Shown: positions 54,488-63,593, numbered from the stretch's first letter. The stretch is DNA of 64,000 bases from Paraburkholderia sp. BL23I1N1 (GCF_003610295.1 NZ_RAPV01000002.1:372001-436000), one strand, 5' to 3'. Notes: generated from the letters alone by a model not told the origin. Translations and numbers: made by a program.

Positions 54488-56977
54488 CTACAGGGCGATC
54501 GAAGCATTGCCGGCTTGAGCCGCGCCGCTCGACAACGAAGAGCAGAGATCTGCGCCAGGGAATTGCGCCGGAACGCTTTGCGGGCCCATAGTGCTGTGGC
54601 TACCGGCGTGAATCAGGTTGCTGCCGGGCGTAAACCCGTTCAACCCGTCCGCGCTGATCACAAACTGGCTGTTACCCGCAGTCAGCTTGATCCCTTGCTT
54701 CGCGGTGATGTTAATCCAGTCAGTGGTGCTGATCAGACTGACGACTTTTTTTGCCAGTAGCTCAAGCTCGTCGTTCTCCGCATGCACCTGCACCTTGCCG
54801 CTAGCTGCAATCAGCTTGATGCCGAGCTTGTGCACGAATAGGGAAAACTTTTCGGACACGCTCGCGAGCAACGACTTACCCGCGGCGATCGAAACGTCCT
54901 CCCCGGAGGTGAGCGCCACGTGCTGCCCGCTCGCAAGATGGGACGACCCAGGCGTGGTGATGGCAACCCCAGCGGGGCTGGCGACAACGAGGTGGGGATC
55001 ATTGAATTCGGGAAATGAACCACCGTTGCTGCTTCCGCTGCCGCTCACGGCCCCACTGCCTTTGATGGCATCGTTCTGGGTCTTCAGGGCGTCGGCGACG
55101 CTCGACTGGTCCGCTCCACTATCCTGTGCCTGATATTGCTGTGCAAGCTTGCCCAACTGCCCATGCAGGGTCTGGGCCTTCCCGAGTCGATCGATAGGCT
55201 CGCTCACGTCCGACAGATGCGACTTGGCCTGCGGGCGAGGATCGGTGCTGATAAGCATGCCCTTGCCGGAGCGGATCGCACCGACAGCGTCCGTGCGCAA
55301 TTCGAAACCTTCGCCACGCGCATCCTGGCGACCCGCTGTGTTCTCGATACGGGTGACATAGCCGAGCGAGAGTTGGCTGTTCTCGTGGTCGCTGCGTAAC
55401 TGCGTCTGTATCTGCTGGGCCGTGTCGTCGAACAGGAGATGGTTGCTGCGGCCGCCGGCAGTGTTGCCGCTTGCTCCGTCCAATTCCCGCGAGCGGAACC
55501 CCATCAGCGCGCTCTGCGACGGCAACTGCCATGAAGGCATGTTCTTCTCGTTGGCGACGCGACCCGTGACGATAGGCCGGTCCGGGTTGCCCTCCAGCCA
55601 CTGGACAATCACCTCCGAGCCGACTCTCGGGGGCGCGGCGCCGCCTTGCTCGCCACCGCTCCACGAAGACGCTACGCGCACCCAGGTCGAACTCGTTTCG
55701 TCGCCCTTCGCGTCGCGGTCCCAGTGGAACTGGAGCTTGCAACGGCCATACTGGTCCGTGTATACGCTTTGTCCAGCAGGGCCGACAACGGTCGCTGTCT
55801 GGGGAGCCAGGATACGGGTGTCGACGCTGTTATAGCCCCGCCCCGGGCGCCAAGGGATGCTGCGGCGGATGCAGGTGAGTTCATTGCTGTATTCCGCAGC
55901 CGTCTCTGTGCCCTGCAGGTAGTTGTTCGATGCCGCATGGCGCACGGAGATAATGAGGAACTCGCTTTTGCTTGCGTCGCCTGAAACGGCGCTGCCGTAG
56001 TGGTCTGTCAGGCGGAACCAGCGACCCGGCATCGCGTAGCGGCTGTTGCCCTTTCCGTCGAAGTGCTTGGCCGCCGCCTCGATTTCCTCCATCCTGCGGC
56101 GCGCGACATCGTCGCCATCCTGCCCGGGCTTGAACCCGTATGCACCGGCATACTGGTAGTCCTCGAGCTGCGGAACGTTGCCTTGCTTGTTGACCGTCGG
56201 CATATCAACCGTGGCCGGCCGCGGATTCTTGAAGTCAAACCGGGAGAGCGCGACCTGTGTGGGCATCATCTGACGCACCGGCGCCCAGTCTGCGATGCCG
56301 TCCTCTTCCTGCGATCCGGCTTCGCTTTGAAAACGGACCTCGGCGCTTGGACCTTCAATCTGTGCGGCGTCCGCTGACGCATCGGTTACCACCAGCATGT
56401 GGCCGTCGCTCGTGTGTTCGTACCAATACAAGTAACCCGCGGTTTCCCAGCGGCGGCTCAGATAATTGTGATCGTCCTCGTTGTACTGGCATGCCATTGT
56501 CATTGACGGATCTTCGCCATGCACACGCCAGTCCCAGACCGGCAGGACTCCATAGTCACCGAGCAGCGTTGATGTCTGGGTATGGAGATTCTGGTCGAGA
56601 AAGAGGCGACTATTGCGACGCAGTTTCAGATATCGCAGCCACGGACCGATTTGCGCCTCGTAATACGCGACACCTCCATCGGTTTTAACGTGACGGAAAG
56701 CAAACACGTACCCACTGAAATAGCGTAACGATCCATCACCCCGCACGAGTTGAACGCCAAGCAGTTTACCGATGAAATCCTTAAGTGCGAGTCCGGCATT
56801 ATCGGAGAGGATCTCGACCGTGAACTCAAAATCGCGCGACAGCGCTTCCGTGCCTTCGAGCCGGTTCGCGAGCAATACCGACGCGGGCGCATCGTTGTGT
56901 GGAAATGACAGGGTGAGAATGCGACCCTGCTGCCTGCCCCCCAGCAGAGCCTTGAAATCTTGAGCAAGATTCGACAC
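54488..56977 (-). CDS. vgrG: VgrG/TssI type VI spike protein
   Basis: An 829-residue spike protein. The gp27-like base is about 1-400 (FPHNDAPASVLLANRLEGTEALSRDFEFTVEIL written across), the gp5-like OB domain has YTDQYGRCKLQFHWDRD and TWVRVASSWSGG, and a DUF2345 extension (HVALTSGEDVSIAAGKSLL) continues the beta-helix to the C-terminus. The extreme C-terminus is Ser/Ala-rich and lacks a toxin domain, so cargo comes from the next genes. GTG at 56977 with AAGGAA upstream. No tss structural genes are in the window; the spike must use a system elsewhere. Confidence 0.93.
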   Translation of the reverse strand: MSNLAQDFKALLGGRQQGRILTLSFPHNDAPASVLLANRLEGTEALSRDFEFTVEILSDNAGLALKDFIGKLLGVQLVRGDGSLRYFSGYVFAFRHVKTDGGVAYYEAQIGPWLRYLKLRRNSRLFLDQNLHTQTSTLLGDYGVLPVWDWRVHGEDPSMTMACQYNEDDHNYLSRRWETAGYLYWYEHTSDGHMLVVTDASADAAQIEGPSAEVRFQSEAGSQEEDGIADWAPVRQMMPTQVALSRFDFKNPRPATVDMPTVNKQGNVPQLEDYQYAGAYGFKPGQDGDDVARRRMEEIEAAAKHFDGKGNSRYAMPGRWFRLTDHYGSAVSGDASKSEFLIISVRHAASNNYLQGTETAAEYSNELTCIRRSIPWRPGRGYNSVDTRILAPQTATVVGPAGQSVYTDQYGRCKLQFHWDRDAKGDETSSTWVRVASSWSGGEQGGAAPPRVGSEVIVQWLEGNPDRPIVTGRVANEKNMPSWQLPSQSALMGFRSRELDGASGNTAGGRSNHLLFDDTAQQIQTQLRSDHENSQLSLGYVTRIENTAGRQDARGEGFELRTDAVGAIRSGKGMLISTDPRPQAKSHLSDVSEPIDRLGKAQTLHGQLGKLAQQYQAQDSGADQSSVADALKTQNDAIKGSGAVSGSGSSNGGSFPEFNDPHLVVASPAGVAITTPGSSHLASGQHVALTSGEDVSIAAGKSLLASVSEKFSLFVHKLGIKLIAASGKVQVHAENDELELLAKKVVSLISTTDWINITAKQGIKLTAGNSQFVISADGLNGFTPGSNLIHAGSHSTMGPQSVPAQFPGADLCSSLSSGAAQAGNASIAL

Positions 56978-57376
56978 GGCAATTCCTTTTTATTCTGCCT
57001 AAATCGGCGCCACGCGATTTTACCGACTCTTCAGACGAAAAGGTATCACATTAGGTCAACCAGAATGGCCAATCGATTAAAGATGCAAAAATTTCCCCCA
57101 TTTGATGCACGCGACATAATGTGGAATTTTTACCGTTTAACAATTTGAGTGGAAAATTTTGCCTTTACCCTGACTGGATCGCGGTCGGTGTTATCACAGT
57201 GGCAAGTGCGATTGATAATACGCAATTAGTGTGCATGAATAGTCGAGATTAAACCGATGCAGAAAGCGAATGAATGAGGAATGGCGAACCGGTTTGACCA
57301 GCTTCACGGTTCGATCGCCCCTTGAACTCCTCGCGAACATTCAGTAACTTCAGGGTCACAGATATCGAGGACTGCC
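56978..57376. other. AT-rich non-coding region before vgrG
   Basis: About 400 bases, clearly richer in A and T than its surroundings. It holds no credible ORF. It probably carries the vgrG promoter and may bind xenogeneic silencers; no specific site was fixed. Confidence 0.5.
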
Positions 57377-57379
57377 TAG

Positions 57380-58337
57380 TCAGGCCACGTATTCCCGTGT
57401 CAGGCAGACGGAACTCCGATGCGCAGCATTGCGGCGGGCAACCAGATTCCGCACGACCTGATGCATGTCGGATCGCACTATCTGTCCAGCAAGCCAAATC
57501 AGGACGGGTACGTCGACTATTTCGAGAAATTGGCCACGTATGCAACGATTATTTCAGGGCCAGCGGGGGTGATTGAGCCTGGTTCGAGCCCCCGAAAGGT
57601 GTTCGCGGTCGAACCGGACGAGGACAGCGTGTTTAATTACGTCGAGACAGCATCAGATCGAGCAGGCATTGGCGCACTGACGAAGCTGCTGGAACGCGAG
57701 CGTCGGCGTTGGCGGTACCGGCTCCTATGTTCTTGATCTGGTCGCCAAGACACCGGCAGAGGAAATTCACCTCATCGACGGAGACGATTTTTACCAGCAC
57801 AACGCGTTTCGCGCCCCGGGTGCACCGACCATTGACGAGCTGCGCGAAGTGCCGAAGAAGGTCGAGTATTTCGCACAGATCTACGGCCAGATGCGGAGCG
57901 GTATTGTCGCGCACGCGTCTGAGTTGAACGAAACGAACGTGCATTTGCTGGACTGCGTCACGTTTGCGTTTCTTTGCATGGATGACGGAGTAGCTAAACG
58001 GACTGCCGTCAGGCGTCTTGAGCAGCTTGGCGTACCATTTCTCGATGTTGGTATGGGATTGGAGCTCTCTGCTGGAACGCTCGGCGGGATTCTTCGCGTA
58101 ACACTCAGCGAACCTGGACATCGCGATTTCGCTAACAGGAAGATCGCGTTCGAGGGGGCTGATGAAAAAAACGTTTATCGGTCGAATATTCAGATCGCTG
58201 AGTTAAACGCACTCAATGCTGCGCTGGCGGTGATCAGGTGGAAGAAGTATCGCGGTTTCTATCGCGATCTGGACAAAGAGATGCACTGCTCGTACACAAC
58301 GGACGGAAACATGCTCGTAAACGAGGTGAACGAATGA
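57380..58337 (+). pseudogene. broken ThiF/E1-like ubiquitin-activating gene
   Basis: Two frames together encode a DUF6791-ThiF protein. The first frame (readable from 57380, ATG at 57419) has FPCQADGTPMRSI, SSKPNQDGYVDYFEKLATYATIISGPAGVIEP and ASDRAGIGALTKLLERE. It then runs off; at about 57697-57702 the reading shifts to VGVGGTGSYVLDLVAK, the ATP-binding loop of E1 enzymes, then EIHLIDGDDF, HNAFRAPG, and continues to NEVNE. A stop (TAG 57377) truncates the N-terminus as well. E1-like proteins adenylate a ubiquitin-like modifier; partners (Ubl, E2) are absent here. A two-base loss from CGCG would explain the shift. Confidence 0.72.
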
Positions 58338-58657
58338 TGCGCGTCTCGGTGCTGGAGCCCGTCTTCGTCAAGACCATTCCAAGAGAACTTGAGCTGGGAC
58401 GCCTTTACGTTTCAATGGAATATGGAACGATCTCTCACAGCTGCTGTTGCGGCTGCGGAAACGAGGTCGTAACCCCGCTCACGCCGACAGATTGGTCGCT
58501 AACGTTCGACGGCGAGCATATTTCGCTCTGGCCTTCGGTCGGAAGCTGGAATCTGCCGTGCCAGTCGCACTACGTGGTCAAATCCCCCGGTGTCAGACTT
58601 ATTGTCGTGTCATCTGATTCTCATAGACAAGGTCCGGGGACGGTAAAATCAGAGTAA
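58334..58657 (+). CDS. DUF6527-type protein, truncated by an insertion sequence
   Basis: A 107-residue frame starting MMRVSVLEPVF, with LELGRLYVSMEYGTISHSCC at the head of a metal-site-like cluster (His35, Cys37-39, Cys41), then TPLTPTDWSLTFDG and LPCQSHYVVKSPG. This matches DUF6527 proteins that accompany E1/E2-like genes in predicted bacterial ubiquitin-like systems. The start overlaps the E1 stop by four bases (ATGA) with GAGGTG upstream. After SPG the frame enters TGTCAGACTT (58591), probably an IS3-type end, so the natural C-terminus is lost. Confidence 0.65.
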   Translation: MMRVSVLEPVFVKTIPRELELGRLYVSMEYGTISHSCCCGCGNEVVTPLTPTDWSLTFDGEHISLWPSVGSWNLPCQSHYVVKSPGVRLIVVSSDSHRQGPGTVKSE

Positions 58658-58930
58658 ATGAAAGCCTACCCAGCAGAAAGAAAAGAAGCGGTGGTGCGTC
58701 GCATGATGCCGCCGGAGAACGCACGTGTTTCGGCGCTAGCCGGAGAGACAGGGATTACGACTTATACGTTGTATGCATGGCGCCGCGAGGCGAAAGGACA
58801 GGGAGCGGTGGTGCCGGGAGATGGGAAGAATCCCGAAGCGTGGTCTTCGGAAGACAAGTTTTCGGTGGTGCTGGAAACCGCCCCGCTCAATGCAGCGGAG
58901 CTAGGAGTCCGCGCGGCAGACAGAATTTGA
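58658..58930 (+). pseudogene. IS3-family orfA fragment
   Basis: 90 codons of a transposase A subunit with the leading helix-turn-helix (AYPAERKEAVVRRMM, GITTYTLYAWRREAKG) and the leader of the leucine-zipper-like stretch FSVVLETAPLNAAEL. It is cut at 58900-58905 by the IS1182-type element and no orfB follows. The left end is probably near 58591. Confidence 0.7.
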
Positions 58931-60430
58931 GCCTCCGGAGTTGACGCCAGATCGGGCGGCGTCAACTGCGATTGCAGTTTTGCCCGCCAGTGCGCGCAAA
59001 AATGGTTTGCCCGGGGGCGAAATCAGGCAAACTTGCCCCCTTCCGGGCTTACGCAAGTTTCATTTTCGACATTCTGCGCAGGTTCAGCGCCACGCAGACG
59101 AGCTTCCACTCGGCCTGAGCCTTGGCCAGTCCGCGCATGCTGAATTGTCGAAATCCGAGAACGCTTTTTACCCAGGCATTCGGCGGTTCGGACAGCCATT
59201 TGCGCTTTCGATAGGCCGCCTGAGTTTGCGCAGAAGTAAACTTTTCTGCCATCGCGGCGCACAGCGGGCGCTTCAGGGCATCGACCCTCACATCTTTCTT
59301 GCCCTCGCGTCCGGGCGCCACAATCAGCTCGGCGGGATGCTCGCGCAATTGCTCGAACGTCGCTTCCGACCGGTAGCCCGCGTCGGCAAGGACTTGCCTG
59401 GGATTGGCGCCAGCGTCACGCAGCACGGCAGCAAGAACGCCTGGCAACTGGCCGCTGTCGGCGGCACTGTTACCCAGTTCGGCCGCGACGATGATGTGGG
59501 CCGTGTCGTCGACGGCAGCCTGGGCATTGTAGGAATAGTCGAAGCCGCCGCCGGCGTGCTTCATGATCCGGCTTTCCGGGTCAGTAAAATTCTCCTGGGC
59601 GTCGGGCTTGGGCTCGCCGAACCTGTACTTGAAGCGCGACTTCTTTTTCGGCTTGTCGCCGCCGTCCGGCGGCGTGTCGTCGTCGCTACGACCACGCGCG
59701 ATATCGGCCTGGCGCTGGCGCTCTTCCAGACGCGCACGCGCAGCACGGATGACCGCAAGCCGGTCCTCGCGCCGCGTGATCTCGGCCGGAATATCGAGTT
59801 CAGGCTCGTTCTTCTCAGCGTCATCGGCCACTTTCGCTTTTGCCAGCAGCGCATCGATCTGTTCTTTCAGTTCAAGCTCGGCTTTCTTCATCCGGTCGTA
59901 GCTCATCGCCTTGTGGCGCGAGGCATTGGCCTTGATCTTCGTGCCGTCAACGGCAATCGTCCCGAGCCTGATCAGTCCGCACTCCCTGGCCAGTTTCACC
60001 ACCTGCACAAACAGGTCCGACAGTTCTTTGAGGTGAAAGGCGCGGAAGTCGCACAGCGTCCGGTGCGCCGGATAGTTGCCCGCCGCCAGGACCCGGAACG
60101 CGACATCCTCATGCAGCTTCCTGGCCAGCTTGCGCGACGAGAACACGCCGGTCGCATAGCCGTACACGAGCACCTTCACCATCATCGCCGGATGAAAGGG
60201 CTGGTTGCGCTGACCACCGCCGGCATACCGCGCATGGAAAGCGGAGAGGTCGAGTGAGTCCACCGTGTCGCTGATGTAGTAGGCAAGGTGCCCTTCGGGC
60301 AGCCAGTCTTGCAGCGCGTGGGGCAGCAACATCTGCTGCTGCGGCTCGTAGGGGAGATAGCTTGTTGTCATCTGCTAACAACGTTTACCCTGCCCGACCG
60401 GATGACATCAGACTTCTGCCGCGCACGCTC
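58905..60430 (-). mobile_element. IS1182-type insertion sequence
   Basis: Terminal inverted repeats GAGTCCGCGCGGCAGA (58905-58920) and TCTGCCGCGCACGCTC (60415-60430) differ only in the three bases after GAG. CTAG flanks both ends (58901-58904 and 60431-60434), consistent with a 4-base target duplication. It carries one intact transposase and has landed in an IS3 orfA fragment. Confidence 0.75.
59049..60371 (-). CDS. IS1182-type transposase
   Basis: A 440-residue DDE transposase: the N-terminal MLLPHALQDWLPEGHLAYYI and DFRAFHLKELSDLF, the first Asp in GTIAVDGTKIKANAS, the second in DAGYRSEA and the C-terminal EPPNAWVKSVLGFRQFSMRG with the Glu region. A charged insert at about 180-240 (DDDTPPDGGDKPKKKSRFKY) is usual. 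The frame is intact and it ends within the left repeat region. Confidence 0.82.
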   Translation of the reverse strand: MTTSYLPYEPQQQMLLPHALQDWLPEGHLAYYISDTVDSLDLSAFHARYAGGGQRNQPFHPAMMVKVLVYGYATGVFSSRKLARKLHEDVAFRVLAAGNYPAHRTLCDFRAFHLKELSDLFVQVVKLARECGLIRLGTIAVDGTKIKANASRHKAMSYDRMKKAELELKEQIDALLAKAKVADDAEKNEPELDIPAEITRREDRLAVIRAARARLEERQRQADIARGRSDDDTPPDGGDKPKKKSRFKYRFGEPKPDAQENFTDPESRIMKHAGGGFDYSYNAQAAVDDTAHIIVAAELGNSAADSGQLPGVLAAVLRDAGANPRQVLADAGYRSEATFEQLREHPAELIVAPGREGKKDVRVDALKRPLCAAMAEKFTSAQTQAAYRKRKWLSEPPNAWVKSVLGFRQFSMRGLAKAQAEWKLVCVALNLRRMSKMKLA

Positions 60431-60511
60431 CTAGCGGGCGGGTTCAGGCGGTCTTGCTCATTTATCCAACCGCTGATCGCTCTCTGCGCGTCCCACTCAT
60501 CACGTCGCTGA

Positions 60512-60739
60512 CTACAGCGACGAGTTTCGCAGGAACTGCACCGTGGAACTGGCATTTGCGCGTCGCTCGTCGAGGTCGATCGGCTCGCAGTCCCAGAGTA
60601 AGACCCGGCCCTTCCTCTGCCTTTCTTCGAGATCTACGTGTTTCTTTTTTAGTTCGTCGAGGAAACTGGTTATGTCGGATCGGTAATTTCCAGCCGTCGC
60701 AAAGGGCTCACGCTTCGGCGGATACGCAAATAGCCCCAC
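60512..60739 (-). CDS. DUF3460-like small protein, C-terminus altered
   Basis: A 75-residue frame. YRSDITSFLDELKKKHVDLEER and KGRVLLWDCEPIDLDERRANAS match DUF3460, a small beta-proteobacterial protein family of unknown role. Family members usually end in a YVYQ-like sequence; here the last 12 residues are unrelated, so it may be damaged by the neighbouring insertion. GTG at 60739 is the apparent start and directly abuts a DnaA box. Confidence 0.5.
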   Translation of the reverse strand: MGLFAYPPKREPFATAGNYRSDITSFLDELKKKHVDLEERQRKGRVLLWDCEPIDLDERRANASSTVQFLRNSSL

Positions 60740-60993
60740 TTATCCACAGCCCCCTCTGGACAACTTTTGTACAACCCACCTGACACGTTGTGGGCGAAAC
60801 TTTGATAAACCGGCGACCTCGCCAGGTCAGTCAAAAGTTTTCCCTGGCTCCTTGCTCCTGTTCGCCCACGCTCCGCAGGGTTATGGATTCTGCAGTCCCT
60901 TGATCCGTAAACGAAGATTCAAGTTATCCACAGCCAGGTGCGAGGCTTGTTAACTATTACTACGTATACATATACAAAGGCTATAAAAACCAG
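60740..60993. other. possible replication-origin-like region
   Basis: Two perfect TTATCCACA boxes in the same direction (60740-60748 and 60924-60932) are followed by an AT-rich stretch at 60948-60993 of about 30 percent GC. This order resembles a bacterial origin. It lies 20 kb from dnaA, and chance pairs of boxes do occur. Confidence 0.4.
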
Positions 60994-61064
60994 AGAGGCA
61001 ACCGCGAACCCGCTGCACAAGGAAGCACAAAGCAGGCAGAACAAAGCGAACCAAGCCAAAACCA

Positions 61065-61931
61065 TCAAACCAACGGCAAACAAATCTCCGTCAACAACTC
61101 AGCAGGCGCAGTCTCCTTCGGGCTATTCAGATACTCCTCGAACACCGGTGCATCCGCCGCTTCACGCCCCGACTGCACAAGCCACGTCCCATACAACCAC
61201 TCATAAGCCGCACGCATATCGCTGCACGGCCCCTTGTGCTGCAACACCGCGTACTCACCGCCTTTCACATGCGCCATCGAAACCGGCGGACTCACCGTCA
61301 CCGAAGCCTGAACCGGATGCGGCAACAACACCCCAGCCTTCGACCGCAACGCATTCTCTGCAACAACCCCCGGATCGTCGTAATAAATCCCGATCATGCG
61401 CATCTGCCCCGCCAGCAAATTGTGTTTCGCCAGCCAGCCGAACAATCCATCAAACGCCTTGCCGATCTGCATATACGGCCCAACGTGATCCACCGACAAA
61501 ACCTCCATCGGCTCCACGTGACGAATCACCACTTCACGCATCGTCATTTGATCGTCTCCTGAAAGCGCCGGACGAAACCGGCTATGTGTTCCCTGTTTGC
61601 GGTACTGCGTCGGCGGAATGCCGAACACCGCGCGAAAGGTGCGAGAGAAAGACTGCAAACTGCTATAGCCCGAGCGCTCGGCAATCTCAGCGATCGGCAT
61701 CGAGCCATTCGCCAGATATCCCGCCGCGCGATGCAGCCGTAAGCGACGCACGGTCGTCGCGACCGTCTCGCCATACATCGCCTGATAGATGCGATGCCAG
61801 TGATACGGCGACATGCAGGCAATGTCCGCTAAACGATCGATATCCAGCGGTTCGTCGAGATGATCGTAAATATGATCCAGCACGCGGCCGAGCCGCGTTT
61901 CGTAGCGCGCCCGATTGTCCAATGGGTTCAT
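61065..61931 (-). CDS. AraC-type regulator with GyrI-like effector domain
   Basis: A 288-residue protein. An N-terminal pair of AraC helix-turn-helix motifs (VLDHIYDHLDEPLDIDRLADI, MSPYHWHRIYQAMYGE, then MPIAEIAERSGYSSLQSFSRTF) is joined to a C-terminal GyrI/SOUL-like ligand domain (VVIRHVEPMEVLSVDHVGPY, GIYYDDPGVVAENALRSKAG, YAVLQHKGPCSDMRAAYEWLY). SbmC/Rob-like proteins of this build answer to drugs or small cations. ATG at 61931 starts at the family N-terminus; the frame runs to 62021 without similarity. It is divergent from the ethanolamine permease. Confidence 0.85.
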   Translation of the reverse strand: MNPLDNRARYETRLGRVLDHIYDHLDEPLDIDRLADIACMSPYHWHRIYQAMYGETVATTVRRLRLHRAAGYLANGSMPIAEIAERSGYSSLQSFSRTFRAVFGIPPTQYRKQGTHSRFRPALSGDDQMTMREVVIRHVEPMEVLSVDHVGPYMQIGKAFDGLFGWLAKHNLLAGQMRMIGIYYDDPGVVAENALRSKAGVLLPHPVQASVTVSPPVSMAHVKGGEYAVLQHKGPCSDMRAAYEWLYGTWLVQSGREAADAPVFEEYLNSPKETAPAELLTEICLPLV

Positions 61932-62189
61932 GAGTGAGTGACCAACTAACCAAAAGAAGATTGCCGAAGGGATGCGAACCAAAGTACCACGTCCCCATTT
62001 ACCAAATCCTGCGAACTTCACCTATCGCACGCAAACGGAATTAAGCGCCGACTGACACAATCGCCCCCGAACTTTGCCGAATTTCGATAACACCTCGAAT
62101 AATGGCTCACTACCATCGGCTGAAGCCTGTCCGCCCATGCACCGCAAAGCCTTGCGGCGTTGAGCAAGCGGCAACATCAGGAGCGTCCG

Positions 62190-63593
62190 ATGAAATCAGA
62201 ATCCAAAAGTCAGCACGTCGGTAAAGTTACGCATCACGAGTTGAAGCAGACGCTCGGCACGTGGCAACTGTGGGGGATCGCGGTCGGGCTGGTCATTTCC
62301 GGCGAGTATTTCGGCTGGAGCTATGGTTGGGCGAGCGCCGGCACGCTCGGTTTCGTCATCACGGCGGTGTTTATTGCCGCGATGTATACCACCTTCATTT
62401 TCAGTTTCACCGAACTCACCACGTCGATTCCGCATGCGGGTGGCCCCTTCGCATACGCGCGCCACGCTTTTGGCCCGACTGGCGGTTATCTGGCGGGCGC
62501 GGCGACATTAGTCGAATTCGTCTTTGCGCCGCCCGCAATCGCGCTCGCAATTGGCGCCTATCTGCACGTGCAGTTTCCCGGCCTGGAGCCGAAACACGCG
62601 GCCATGGGCGCGTATCTCGTCTTCATGGCGTTGAATATCGTCGGCGTGCAGATCGCGGCGGCCTTCGAGTTGTGCGTGACGCTGCTCGCGATCTTTGAAT
62701 TGCTGGTGTTCATGGGCGTCGCGTCGCCCGGTTTTCAGTGGTCGAACTTCACGAATGGCGGCTGGTCCGGTGCAGACACCTTCAGCATGGGTTCGTTCCA
62801 CGGCATGTTCGCGGCGATTCCCTTCGCGATCTGGTTTTTCCTCGCGATCGAAGGCGTCGCGATGGCTGCGGAAGAAGCCAAGAATCCCAAGCGTTCGATT
62901 CCGATAGCCTATGTCGCCGGCATTCTGACGCTGGTCGTGCTCGCCATTGGCGTGATGGTGTTCGCAGGCGCCGCCGGAGATTGGACCAAGCTGTCGAACA
63001 TCAACGATCCGCTGCCGCAGGCCATGAAATTTATCGTCGGCGAACATAGCGGCTGGATGCATATGCTGGTGTGGCTCGGCCTCTTCGGGCTCGTCGCGTC
63101 GTTTCACGGCATCATCCTCGGCTATTCGCGGCAAATTTTCGCGCTGGCCCGCGCGGGTTATCTGCCGGAGTGGCTCTCCAAGGTGCATCCGCGCTTCAAG
63201 ACGCCGCATCGCGCGATCATCGCGGGTGGCGTGGTCGGCATCGCGGCGATCTACAGCGACGAGCTGATCCAGTTCGGCGGCCAGACGCTGACGGCGAACA
63301 TCGTGACGATGTCCGTATTTGGCGCTATCGTGATGTATATCATCAGTATGTTGTCGCTGTTCAAGCTGCGCCGCTCGAACCCGAACATGGAGCGGCCGTT
63401 CCGCGCGCCGCTGTTTCCGTTCTTTCCGGCGTTCGCGCTGGTGGCCGCGGTGATTTGTCTGGCTACGATGGTCTACTTCAATTTCCTGGTGGCTATCGTG
63501 TTCGCGATCTTCCTCGCGCTTGGTTACGTCTACTTCCTGTTGACGCGCCATCAACGCGAAGCAGCACCGTCGGACGCTTTGCTCGAAGAGTGA
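62190..63593 (+). CDS. eat: ethanolamine permease
   Basis: A 467-residue inner-membrane transporter of the amino acid-polyamine-organocation family. LKQTLGTWQLWGIAVGLVISGEYFGWSYG, HAGGPFAYARHAFGPTGGYL and AEEAKNPKRSIPIAYVAG match Eat/EutP-type permeases. About 12 hydrophobic segments are visible. AGGAG seven bases before the ATG at 62190 fixes the start. eutB follows 43 bases later, so the pair takes up and cleaves ethanolamine. Other amines are possible substrates but the eutB context argues for ethanolamine. Confidence 0.88.
   Translation: MKSESKSQHVGKVTHHELKQTLGTWQLWGIAVGLVISGEYFGWSYGWASAGTLGFVITAVFIAAMYTTFIFSFTELTTSIPHAGGPFAYARHAFGPTGGYLAGAATLVEFVFAPPAIALAIGAYLHVQFPGLEPKHAAMGAYLVFMALNIVGVQIAAAFELCVTLLAIFELLVFMGVASPGFQWSNFTNGGWSGADTFSMGSFHGMFAAIPFAIWFFLAIEGVAMAAEEAKNPKRSIPIAYVAGILTLVVLAIGVMVFAGAAGDWTKLSNINDPLPQAMKFIVGEHSGWMHMLVWLGLFGLVASFHGIILGYSRQIFALARAGYLPEWLSKVHPRFKTPHRAIIAGGVVGIAAIYSDELIQFGGQTLTANIVTMSVFGAIVMYIISMLSLFKLRRSNPNMERPFRAPLFPFFPAFALVAAVICLATMVYFNFLVAIVFAIFLALGYVYFLLTRHQREAAPSDALLEE

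Noticed and set aside
58941..60257. A 438-codon plus-strand ORF in the IS1182-type element.
   Set aside because: Antisense to the intact transposase; no independent evidence.
61932..62189. A riboswitch or sigma54 promoter before the ethanolamine permease.
   Set aside because: No GG-N10-GC element and no recognisable aptamer pattern in the 258-base gap.
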